Positions 45,125-55,521 of a stretch of DNA of 64,000 bases are shown in pieces. Under the pieces are notes generated by a model. It searched no databases and was not told the DNA's origin. It saw only the letters and a program-made list of their open reading frames with translations. The position numbers and the translations under genes were made by a program. The DNA is from Bretschneidera sinensis (taxonomy: Eukaryota; Streptophyta; Magnoliopsida; Brassicales; Akaniaceae): positions 63,158,138-63,222,137 of the forward strand of contig CM043699.1 in NCBI GenBank assembly GCA_023935145.1, given 5' to 3'. Within the stretch, counting starts at the first letter, position 1. Each line of letters begins with the position of its first letter.

Positions 45125-47275
45125 AGGCCGAGCGTTTGCAGCGTAGCTTAAATGCTTGGACTTTAGAGAAATTAGCCGAGCGTATGCAGTGCAGCTCATA
45201 CGCTCGGACTTCTAGAGAACTTGGCCGAGCGTTAGATAAGGCTCAAAATTTTTGGAGAATTTGGCCGAACGTATGCAATGCAGCTCATATGCTCGGACTT
45301 TGGAGAATATGGCCGAGTGTTTGACAAGGCTTGGACTTCTAGAGAACTTGGCGGAGCGTTAGATAAGGCTTGAACTTTGGAGAATCCTTGGAGAAAACAT
45401 GGCCGAGTGTATGCAATGCAGCTCATACGCTCGGACTTTGGAGAATACGGGCCGAGCGTTGGCAAGGCTCGGACTTTGGAGAAACCATGGAGAAAACATG
45501 GCCGAGCGTATGCAACGGAGCTCATATGCTCGGACTTTGGAGAATACGGACGAGTGTTTGACAAAGCTCAGACTTCGGGAGAACTTGGCCGAGTGTTATA
45601 CAAGGCTCGGACTTTGGAGAATCCTTGCAGAAAACATGGCCTAGTGTATGCAACGTAGCTCATATGCTCGGACTTTGGAGAATACGGCCGAGCGTTGGCA
45701 AGGCTCAGACTTTGGAGAAACCTTGGAGAAAACATGGCCAAGCATATGCAACGCAGCTCATACGCTCGGACTTTGGAGAATATGACCGAGCGTTGGCAAG
45801 GCTCGGACTTTAGAGAAACCTTGGAGAAAACATGGCCGAGCAGATGCAACACAGCTCATATGCTCGGACTTTGGAGAATACGGTCGAGCATTGGGCAAGG
45901 CTTGGACTTTGGAGAATCATTGGAAAAAACATGGCCCAACATATGCAACACAGCTCATACCCTCGGACTTTGGAGAATACAGCCGAGCATTGGCAAGGCT
46001 CGGACTTTGGAGAAACCTTGTAGAAAACATGGTCGAGCGTATGGAACGCAGCTCATACGCTCGGACTTTGGAGAATACGGTCAGGCATTGGTAAGGCTCG
46101 AACTTTGGAGAATCCTTTGGAGAAAACATGGTCGAGCGTATGCAACACAACTTATACGCTCAGACTTTGGAGAACACGGTCGAACGTTGGGCAAGGCTCG
46201 GACTTTAGAGAATCCTTGGAGAAAATATGGTCGAGTGTATGCAACGCAGATCATACGCTCTGACTTTGGAGAATACGGCCGAGCATTGGGCAAGGCTCAG
46301 ACTTTGGAGAATATAGCCGAGCGTTGGGCAAGGCTCGGACTTTAGAGAATCCTTGGAGAAAACATGGCCAAGTGTATGCAACGCAGCTCATATGCTTGGA
46401 CTTTGGAGAATACGACCGAGCATGGGGCAAGGCTCGGACTTTGGAGAATCCTTGGAGAAAACATGGTCGAGTGCATGCAACGCAGCTCATACGCTCGGAC
46501 TTTGGAGAATACGGCCGAGCGTTGGGCAAGGCTAAGACTTTGGAGAATCCTTGGAGAAAACATGGCTGAGCATATGCAACGCAGCTCATACGCTCAGACT
46601 TTGGAGAATACGACCGAGCGTTGGCAAGGCTCGGACTTTGGAGAATCCTTGGAGAGAAAATGGCTAAGCATATGCAACGCAGCTCATATGCTCGGACTTT
46701 GGAGAATACGGGCCGAGCATTGGCAAGGCTTGGACTTTAGAAAAAACATGGCTGAGCGTATGCAACGCAGCTCATACGCTCGGACTTTGGAGAATAAGGC
46801 CGAGCGTTGGGCAAGGCTCGGACTTTGGAGAAAACATGGTCGAGTGCATGCAACGCAGCTCATACGCTCGAACTTTAGAGAATACAGTCAGCGTTGGGCA
46901 AGGCTCGAACTTTGGAGAATCTTTAGAGAAAACATAGCAGAGCGTATACAACGCAACTCATACGCTCGGACTTTGGAGAATACAGCCGAGCGTTGGCAAG
47001 GCTCGGACTTTAGAGAATCCTTGGAGAGAAAATGGCCAAGCGTATGCAACGCAGCTCATACGCTCGGACTTTGGAGAATAAGGCTGAGTGTTGGCAAGGC
47101 TCGAACTTTAGAGAAACCTTAGAGAAAACATGACCGAGCATATGCAACGCAGCTCATACACTCGGACTTTTGAGAATACGGTCGAGTGTTGGCAAGGCTC
47201 AGAATTTGGAGAATCCTTGGAGAAACCATAGCCGAGTGTATGCAACGCAGTTCATACGCTCGGAATTTAGAGAAT
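45125..47275 (+). repeat. Array of about 22 units of 98 bp, each with two hairpins
   Basis: From about 45736 the unit spacing is almost exactly 98 bp; before that it is less regular. Each unit holds a large hairpin (ideal arms CCGAGCGTATG and CATACGCTCGG around a 10-nt CAACGCAGCT loop; perfect at 45176-45207). It also holds a small hairpin (CCGAGC, 9-nt loop GTTGGCAAG, GCTCGG; perfect at 45452-45472), joined by ACTTTGGAGAATACGG and ACTTTGGAGAATCCTTGGAG spacers. I count 22 large hairpins. Both arms mutate among units. Many ORFs run through the array on both strands because the unit is nearly stop-free; they are not genes. Confidence 0.93.
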
Positions 47276-47705
47276 TGTTGATCGAGTGATCAAGACTTGG
47301 AGAATTCGTGTTCGTGTAGCTTCCTCCTTCTTGTGGACATGTGCTTTTCTGTCCACTCTAGGCCTACTAGGCTTTCCTTTCAGTAGGCGTGACTAGTGAT
47401 GGCGGCTGGCAAGAAATGGTGGCGCGTTGGTTATAGCAGAAGTCGTGTTTTAGCGACACTTGGCACCTTAGGGACTGGAAACGACGCCTGGAGAACAGCA
47501 GGGGGCGTGTCCTTTCATCTGACGCGCAAATTGACGTTTCTCATTTCTGCTGCCACAACCTCTATATAAGCTGGTTCCCCCCTTCTTCAATCTTCACTTT
47601 ACATTTTTTAGAGATCTTGAGAATGTTGGTTTAGCTAGAGAGTCTGAGAGCGCCCGACATTGTTAGGAGTCTTCCTCAAAAGCTTTTTCTTTCTAGGTGA
47701 GTAAG
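47276..47705 (+). promoter_or_regulatory. Promoter and leader of the antisense additional ORF of I2
   Basis: A TATA box (TCTATATAAG, core 47563-47569) lies in a region of normal composition between the hairpin array and the ATG at 47706. A pyrimidine-rich stretch (47578-47600) some 25-30 bp downstream is a plausible start site, giving a leader of about 110 nt. ACGTGG-like or G-box motifs are not evident. The orientation is toward the additional ORF, opposite to the LTR promoter of the element. Confidence 0.6.
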
Positions 47706-49663
47706 ATGTCTGGTGATAGTGATACTAGTGGAGCTCTGTCTAGGGAGTTAGAAGAAGCGATGGGTGTTTCTTCTAGTGATGGAGTCTATTCTTAGGAGGT
47801 GGCTCCTAGGGGAGAAGGCCAGGCCCTCATGCCGTATAAGGGAGATGGAGGGGAGAGCGAGGAGGCAGAAACATCTGGAGAGGGGGACGTCCGGGCGTCA
47901 ATGGTTATTAGAGATGACACCCTGGACACTGAGAGGGAGGAATGTACATTCGAAGTGAATTCTATTTCGAGTGTAGTGGAGGAGACTAGCATTGTAAGGA
48001 TGAGGGTCAAATATATGATCCCACTAGAGTTTTATATGACGGCCCTCGAGGGTGGGGAGAGGGCCTGTGATGCCCTGTCGAGCCAGGTGCCTTATGAGCT
48101 GTGTGTCTATGAACATCAGCTTAAGGCTGGGCTTAAGCTTCCTCTCCACTCGATCCTCTGCCTGATACTTAGATACTTTGGCATCGCACTAAGCCAGCTG
48201 GTGCCTAATTCGATCCGGCTGATCTTGGCATTCATCGCCGTGTGCTAGGAGGTTGGAAAGGTGATGAATATCAATGTGTTCAAGGCCCATTTTCAGCTAG
48301 CCCGGCTTGGTCATTCGGGATGGGTTATTGCCAGCTCGAGGCGGGGGAAGAGTGTACTAAAGGAGAAGCCTTCCTCCATAAAGAGGTGGAAGGGAGGCTT
48401 TTTCTTTGTTCGGAGTGCTGGGAGCTTCGACATCCCTCTCAATTAGAGTCTGGAGCATGTCGATAAATGCAAAAAGCCATACCTCTTGCCCCATGAGCAG
48501 GAGACATTGAGGACGATGCTGGCCGCACCCCTAGATATCGAGGTGCTCGGATATAACAAAGAACTCTATAGGCATGGCCTGTGTCCTCCCAGCCTTCCCC
48601 CGCACATTGAGCATGGTAGCTGTTGGTTTACTAGTTCATAGAAACTTTATCTTTTTTTTCTTCAAGTCTTTATTGCTTCGCCTTTTGTGTAGACATGGAG
48701 ATGGTGGCGATGGCTAGGTGTCTGGCTCGTGAAAAGAAGAGGGTCGCGGAAGCTAGCGGATCTGGGCAGAACAAAAAGGCCAAAGTCCCATCCGCGGCTC
48801 CAATTCCAACGGATAATTCCCTGAAGCCCCTGGATCCTGAAGAACGGGTGAACCCAGTCACTCCCATTCCTCCTTCGGGGGCGTCCTTGCCCCAGGAAGG
48901 GTCTGGGATGGCCGCCCTCTTTACTCCACAGTGGGCTTTGAGGATGGATGACTCCGTGTTCGCCCACCCGAAGGTTGCTCGTGAGCATTTGGTGCTGGGG
49001 ATCCCTCATCGCAATATGGTAGATGCTTCATCGAAGCCCATTGAGTAGCTCTGCTCGGTCGCGGAGGTCACTTTGTCTTAGGTAACGCTTGTTTCGCCCT
49101 CTAGTTGGCCCACATATTTCGACTATTTCTGATGAGGCTACTTTTTTTAGGCTGGGGTTCTCACTGGGGTGCTTTCTCTGCGTACCATGGATATGGCGGA
49201 TCATCTGGCTAAGACTCAGCACAAATTAGAGGAATCCCAGAACTTAACCCATAACTTGTCTCTTTGCCTCGAGACGGCAGAGAGGGACAGGGCAGAGGCA
49301 ATCTTTGAGAGGGATCATTGGCGTCGAACTGAGGAGGTTCTAAGGGAGGAGCTGGAAGAGGTACGCCACCGGTCCACGGAGAATGAGGCATCCTTGACAA
49401 AGGAGGGGGCAATCCAGTACTTCGAAGGTTTCAAGGAAGCCAAGAAAAGGGTTGTGCTCTTTTTCCTAGAGGTGGACTTATCAGGTCTTGACTTGGCGAT
49501 CGATTCAGAGGGTCCGATGCTGCTTCTTCAGGAGGGGGCGCAAAGGAGACTGCTAGTGCCGGCGCTCAGGAGGGTCCAGGGAGTGAGACCCAGCCAGCCC
49601 CAAAAGGTGAAACCGGGGGAGGTGGGAGATGGCGAGGACGAAGCAGGGAGTGATGGCAATGCC
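47706..49663 (+). pseudogene. Additional ORF of Tat-like element I2 (gypsy-type transposon domain), spliced, interrupted
   Basis: The ATG at 47706 starts an acidic N-terminus (MSGDSDTSGALSRELEE). Then comes a domain resembling the family annotated putative gypsy type transposon: LHSILCLILRYFGIALSQLVPNS-type sequence near 48150-48240, then FKAHFQL and WKGGFFFVRSAGSFDIP to about 48445. The first coding part ends at GAGCATG (48614). A GT...AG intron runs about 48615-48692 to an exon beginning MEMVAMAR (48695). A second GT...AG intron spans 49080-49150, and the last exon is a charged coiled coil (LAKTQHKLEESQNLTHN onward). In-frame stops occur at about 47793, 48246 and 48444, and near 49046. The ORF is cut at 49663 by the LTR of B. 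The homologous copy at 60991-62533 has Gln where the second stop lies. Function is unknown; helical and coiled-coil parts suggest protein binding. Confidence 0.72.
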
Positions 49664-50924
49664 TGTTGTGAGTTTTAAATTACTCGCAAGCACACGAGTC
49701 ATTTGTAATATAGTGTTGTGCAAGTGCGAGGTCGAATCCACAGGGAATTACATTGTGAAAATATAATTTAATCTAAACTAACTTTATCTTAACCTAGTTC
49801 CGAATTTTGAATGATATTTTGGAAAACAAATTAAAACTAAACTAAATTGATTTTAAAAACTAATAATAAAAACACTAAGGTTTCCGAATCTACCCCACCA
49901 AAGTTTAAGCATATATGTCCTAAAAATATAGCCCATCAAAACATTCCATGAATCCAACTTACGACAAAAAACAAAGAATATCCCAATTAAACCAAAAGCA
50001 TCCAATGTATCCGCTCTCAACAAATCACAAAGGAAATCCAATTTAATAAAAAACAATTCATTGTATCCATAAGATGAAACACAAGAAATATCCAACATAA
50101 CAATTTAAACTCAATCAATCACAAGATTAACTCAAATAATTGACAGAACATTTATACTAAAAAATGTCAGATTTGTACAAGCAAATCTGAACTACTATGC
50201 CAAACAACGGCAGGGCTTCATCTTTAACCTTAACTGAAGATTCTAGCCACTCATAATTATGAAACTACAATTCATAATAAAAGTGCTAAACATTAAACTA
50301 AAACAACTAAATAAAAAGAAATAAATAACTTTACATGGGAGAAATTCCACTCGCTGATGGGTGGCGCTTCCCCTCGTGGTAGCAAAGCCTTTGGGATCCA
50401 CCAGAATGCTAGCAGATGTCCACCGGTTAACACCAAAGTGGCCCAGGAATTGTACACTGAATGATGAGGCCAGATGGTGTTTATATAGGGGGAGTCTCGG
50501 AGCACTATAGGTTTCAGATTCGATGTGGGATACTGGCCCGAGTGCGCTCTATCGTAGAATGGTGCGATTGATCACATGTCTTATGCGCACAATCGCATGT
50601 GCGCTCGATCGCATGTCTGTTACGATCGATCGCAGACACACTGAACTGCAAATATTTCGATGCGGGATGTTGACCTTGCGCTCGTTCGTAGGCAAGTGAG
50701 CTCGAGCGCAGGTGTGCTTGATCGCATATCTCGTGTGATCGATCGCACTATGCATCCTCTTTGCTCTTGAAGCTTGATATCTCTAGAAATGCTTCATTTT
50801 CTCTACAAACCTATAAAAATACACAAAACACAAGAAAGACGTAAAATAAAGTGAAATAATACAAATTAAGAACCTAACAAATATAAATTAAAGGGCTTAA
50901 AAATGTAATATTTAAAACTCATCA
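49664..50924 (-). repeat. 3' LTR of element B
   Basis: 1261 bp. Minus-strand TATA box (CCCTATATAA) at 50481-50490. Upstream of it, at 50528-50753, a CpG-dense cluster of GCGATCGA, GATCGCATG and GCTCGATCGC motifs stands out in AT-rich sequence. A reversed polypurine tract ACCCCCAAACTTA follows at 50928-50940. Confidence 0.9.
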
Positions 50925-51504
50925 AATACCCCCAAACTTATATTTTGCTAGTCCCTTAGCAAAACAAAATAAAAACTAGATGAAAAACAAAGAACATAAA
51001 GATAAGTTCATCACTCATGTTATCCAAGAAATTTAAGGAGCACACACCACCATGATATTCATTCATGAGCAAGCTTAAAAAAATAAACCCATCTTCGCAA
51101 TGAATAGAAATGTTAAAATCTAATTACTTACAAAAGGCAGGTTAAGGCATCATAAGTCTGACACTGTGTATAGTGAATTAGCATATAAAAATGAAGCTTC
51201 CAAATAACTCCAATGTGTAAGGTCTCAATGTCTCAAGATTCACCAAATTTCCCATCAGAATGAACGAAAATGGCATAGTTTTTATTTTCATCTTCTTTTT
51301 TATTTTATTTTATATATATATATGAGGCTCTGCTATGTTTAATTCCCTTAAGCTTTCTAATTGACCCATGTAGTGAGTGTTGAGTCAATGACTCCCAAAC
51401 CAAATGGTTTTAGGGCATTAGGTGTAAAGACACCCCTAAGGACTTACTAACTCGAGTCAAAAAGGCTACGAAATTAAACTGACCTTAATGCTACCAAACA
51501 AAAT

Positions 51505-51680
51505 TTTCACCTTTTGACGTGAACACTCACTACTTACTGAGGCAAGAGGTCCAGTTACTCAGCGAAAAATTTTGCAATGATCATTATGAATAAAATTCCC
51601 ACCTTTTGACGTGAACATTCACTGCTTACTGAGGCAAGAGGTCCAGTTACTCAGTGGAAAGTTTATTGATGATGATCATT
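51505..51680 (-). repeat. Two-copy tandem repeat in the 3' region of B
   Basis: Copies share CACCTTTTGACGTGAACA, then ACTGAGGCAAGAGGTCCAG and TTACTCAG. The same pair lies in B2 at 59805-59965, where one copy has lost a base (CACTCATGCTTACTG), and in element A on the plus strand. Confidence 0.85.
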
Positions 51681-51686
51681 AGTATT

Positions 51687-51708
51687 ATATATATATATAT
51701 ATATATTA
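51687..51708. repeat. AT dinucleotide microsatellite
   Basis: About eleven TA units in the 3' region of B; the B2 copy has a shorter, ATT-interrupted version at about 59979-59996. Confidence 0.9.
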
Positions 51709-52326
51709 TGCTTTTCTATGCCCAAGTGTTTATCCAAAAGTCATCCAGTTTCAGTTAAGACAAGGAAACGTACACATTAAAATCACATGTCATACCTCGC
51801 ACAATTTGTGCTAATGTGCTCGTGTTAGATAAGATCAAACATGTGAATTCTCAAATGCCTAAAGTAAGTAACTAAATTTTAAAACTTTATCACCAGATCA
51901 TGTGTTCAAAATTTTAAGCTCACCTATGACATCACATCACAGAAAATGTTAAGATCGACCAAAATTTCAAAATAACATGAGCATGCATTTATCTTTACGA
52001 CGAAAAGACAACAAATTAGGACAAAGTGTGTGATGTGTCTCTCATACCCCCAAACTTAAATTACACAATGACCCAAATGTGTGAATAATATGGAAAGAGC
52101 TGACTTGGGGTATGGAGAACTATCTGGACTAGTATGGCTCATAGCATACCCCCAAACTTGAACTGAAGTACGCATTGTCCCTGAAAAATAAAAACTGGAA
52201 AACAAAAAATACTAGAAACAAACATTAATCATAAAAATTAAGAAATATATAGAAAAGATAAGCTGTGGGGTGCCTCCCATGAGCGCTAAGTTTAAAGTCT
52301 TCAACCAGACTCCCCTTAGTAGACGA

Positions 52327-53790
52327 CACTCAATCAGAGTAACTAGAATCCTCCAATAATATCGTCTCTATGTCCGGACTCCTCAACTCCAAGAATGGTT
52401 TTAGCCTTTTTCCATTTACCTTAAAAGTGTTACCATTCTTGGGATCCTCAATCTCAATGGCCTCATGAGGAAAAACTGATCAAATAATAAATGGGCCTGT
52501 CCAACGAGATTTGAGCTTGCCTGGAAAAAGATGCAAGCGTGAATTGTAAAGAAGAACTTTTTGACCCGGCTCAAAAGCTCGTCTCAAAATGTTTTGGTCA
52601 TGAGTCTTCTTCATTTGTGCTTTGTATGATCGGGCACACTTATATGCATCATTCCGCAGCTCCTCTAATTCATTGAGTTGGAGCTTCCGTTGTGAGCTAG
52701 CCTTGGAAAGATTGAAATTCAGTTGCTTGATAGCCCAATACGCACGATGCTCTAATTCGGCTGGAAGGTGACATGCCTTTCCGTACACAATACAATAAGG
52801 AGACATGCCAATTGGTGTCTTGAAGGCTGTCCCATATGCCCATAGTGCATTAGTCAATCGCAGAGACCAATCCTTTCTACTAGGGTTCACAGTTTTCTAT
52901 AAAATGTGTTTAATCTCGCGATTAGAAATTTCCACTTGTCCACTCATCTGTGGGTGATATGGGGTGGTAACCTTGTGTGTGATGAAATACTTCTTCATCA
53001 ACTGCTCAAAAATCCGGTTGCAAAAGTACTTACCTCCATCATTTATGATTGCTCGAGGTGTACCAAATGGAGCAAAAATAGTGTCCTTCAAAAACTGGAC
53101 CACAACTCTATGGTCATTGGTCTTGCAAGCAACGGCCTCCACCCACTTGGACAGATAATCCACAGCAACTAGAATGTACAAGTTGCCAAAGGAGTTTGGG
53201 AACGGTCCCATAAAATCAATGCCCCACACGTCAAAAATCTCAACAATCAGAATAGGATTGAGGGGCATCATATTCCTCCTAGAAAGACTCCCTAGCTTTT
53301 GGCAACGCTCACAAGATACACAGTAGGTGTGAGAGTCTCGGAACATGGTAGGTCAATAAAATCCACACTGCAAAATCTTTGCAGCGGTCTTTTTAGCACT
53401 GAAATGGCCTCCACAAGCATGATCATGACAAAAGGCGATGACGTTAGATTGGTCATACTCAGGAATACACCTTATGATGATCTGATCGGGACAATACTTA
53501 AACAGATAAGGATCATCCCAGAAAAAATGTTTTACCATGGCTAAAAACTTTGATTTATCTTGTCGCCCCCAATGCAAAGGCATGTGTCCGGTGACAAGAT
53601 AGTTTACTATATCAGCAAACCATGGAGCGGGATTTTGAGCAATGAACATTAACTGCTCATCAGGAAAGGTCTCAAAAATGGGAGTGGTGGCCTCAGTGAA
53701 ATCCACAATCAATCTAGATAAATGGTCCGCCACCACATTTTCTGAACCTTTCTTATCCCGAATCTCAATGTCAAACTCTTGAAGTAGCAA
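52327..53790 (-). pseudogene. Integrase (and RNase H end) relic of element B
   Basis: The frame begins with the RNase H end ([26 protein letters not shown]). The integrase zinc finger ([16 protein letters not shown]) is at about 53275-53440. The catalytic core follows with [16 protein letters not shown] and [10 protein letters not shown], so D, D and E all remain. The C-terminal domain ([37 protein letters not shown]) ends near 52327. Stops at 53353-53355, 52897-52899 and about 52480 replace Trp or Gln or another single codon. Otherwise it is nearly complete, compared with G, which lacks the core. Confidence 0.9.
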
Positions 53791-55521
53791 GATCCATCGG
53801 ATAAGACGAGATTTAGCATCTTTTTTTTAGAAAAGATACTTCAATGCTGCATGGTCTGAGTAGATAATGACTTTAGATCCTAACAAGTAAGATCTAAACT
53901 TATCTAATGCAAAAACGACTGCAAGCAACTCCTTCTCAGTGGTAGAGTAATTGAGTTGTGCGTCGTTTAGAGTTCAACTTGCATAGTAGATAACATGGGG
54001 AAGTTTATCAACGCGCTGCCCCAAAACAACTCCAACGGCATAGTCTGATGCGTTACACGTAATCTCAAAGGGCACACCCCAGTTGGGTGGCTGAATAATG
54101 GGTGTGGACGTCAAAATCTTCTTCAGATCCCCAAATACTTTCTTACAGTCCTCACCAAATATAAATGGGGCATCCTTTTGTAATAACTGGCACAAGAGCC
54201 TGGCGATTTTGCTGAAATTCTGGATAAATCGCCTATAGAAACCTGCATGGCCTAGAAAAGATCAAACCTCCTTCACTGTACGTGGGGGTGGAAGGTTGGA
54301 AATCAGGTCCACCTTCGCTTTGTCGACCTCAATCCCCTGATAAGATACGACATGCCCCAGTACAATGCCTTACTTAAACATAAAATGGCACTTCTCCCAA
54401 TTAAGCACTAGGTTCTTCTCCTTGAACTGCACTAAAACCAAAGTAAGATGATGCAGACACTCCTCAAATGTTGAACCGAAGAAGGAGAAGTCGTCCACGA
54501 AAATCTCTAAGAATCGCTCTACCATGTCAGAAAATATACTGACCATGCACCGCTGAAAAGTAGCGGGTGCATTGCATAACCCAAAGGGCATGCGACGGTA
54601 GGCGAAAGTCCCAAAAGGACAGGTAAACGTCATCTTCTCCTGATCTTCGAGGTCCACGGGGACCTGGTTATATCCAGAATAACCATCCAAAAAGCAATAA
54701 TACTCGTGCCCAGCCAAACACTCCACCATCTAATCAATAAATGGCAGTGGAAAGTGATCCTTCCTTCTGGCAACGTTCAGCTTACGGTAGTCTATACACA
54801 CTCTCCACCCTGACTGAACATGAGTTGGCACCAACTCGTCGTCCTTATTATTTACTACCGTCAATCCCGTTCGTTTGGGCACAACATGAATCGGGCTCAC
54901 CCATTTGCTATCAGAGATGGGATAAATGATCCCTGCATCTAACAGCTTAATTATTTCTGCCCTCACAACCTCTTGAATAGCTGGGTTGAGCCTTCTTTGT
55001 GGCTCCCTCGATGGCTTGGCATTCTCCTCCAAATGTATCTTGTGCATCACCACCGAGGGGCTGATTCCCCTGATATCCTCAATGGTCCACCCGATAGCTT
55101 CCTTGTGCTCTCTTAAGACATCTAATAATTTCTCCTCTTGAGCTTCACCCAAATTTGAAGCTATAATTATAAGCAAACTATCGGCTGAACCTAGGAACTT
55201 ATACTTAAGATTATCTGGTAACGGCTTAAGTTCCTTCTTGGGGGTTTCAGGTTTGGCAGTCTCCTCTGTCTCATTGCTTTCTTGAGGATCAGACTCCAAA
55301 ATGGCATTCACTTCCTTGAGTAGCTTATCTAAGCCCAAGTCCTCTCCAAAGTGAGCAAAACACTCCTCCAGGGGATCCTCAATGCTTGATTCATCCACAG
55401 TCTCCTCAAGAATCTCCTCTATTAAGCATACATTTCTCACTTCATCATACTCCAGTGGTTGCCTAGTGATATCAAAGATCTTTAACTCCACTGTCATATT
55501 TCCGAAGGAGATCTTCATCAC
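53791..55521 (-). pseudogene. Reverse transcriptase and RNase H relic of element B
   Basis: The linker region is acidic (EEILEETVDESSIEDPLEE) and leads to RT at about 55080-54240: RREPQ-type RRLNP, GIIYPISDSKWVSP, WRVCIDYRKLN, RKDHFPLPFID. Then, after a TAG at 54730-54732 (Gln in relatives), come YYCFLDGYSGYN, CPFGTFAYRRMPFGLCNAPATFQR and the intact catalytic FVDD near 54490. A second stop at 54370-54372 also replaces Gln. RNase H follows with EITCNASDYAVGVVLGQR, ending near 53791, with some frame damage at 53945-53975. Only a few single-base lesions separate it from an open frame. Confidence 0.9.

Larger units (their letters stand above)
50925..52326 (-). other. 3' untranslated region of element B
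   Basis: No gene. Read in plus coordinates: polypurine tracts (reversed) at 50928, about 52047 and about 52149; an AT microsatellite at 51687-51708; the two-copy 90-bp repeat at 51505-51680; a decayed stem-loop at 52062-52085; and the conserved post-pol block at 52264-52311 (GGGGTGCCTCCC, then AGCGCTAAGTTT). The long tract is colinear with 59214-60600 of B2. Confidence 0.8.

Noticed and set aside
45125..47122. Overlapping ORFs of up to 252 codons on both strands (for example 45695-46345, 46364-47122, 46251-46589)
   Set aside because: They are readings of the hairpin repeat in several frames and both strands, and change frame from unit to unit. Low stop density of the 98-bp unit explains them.
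45125..47275. CRISPR array
   Set aside because: Repeats are adjacent and degenerate with repeated, not unique, spacers, and the context is a plant retrotransposon.
48662..49412. Minus-strand ORFs opposite the additional ORF (48662-49009, 49209-49412, and equivalents near 61516 and 62004)
   Set aside because: They are shadows of the plus-strand exons, which carry the recognisable domain and coiled coil.
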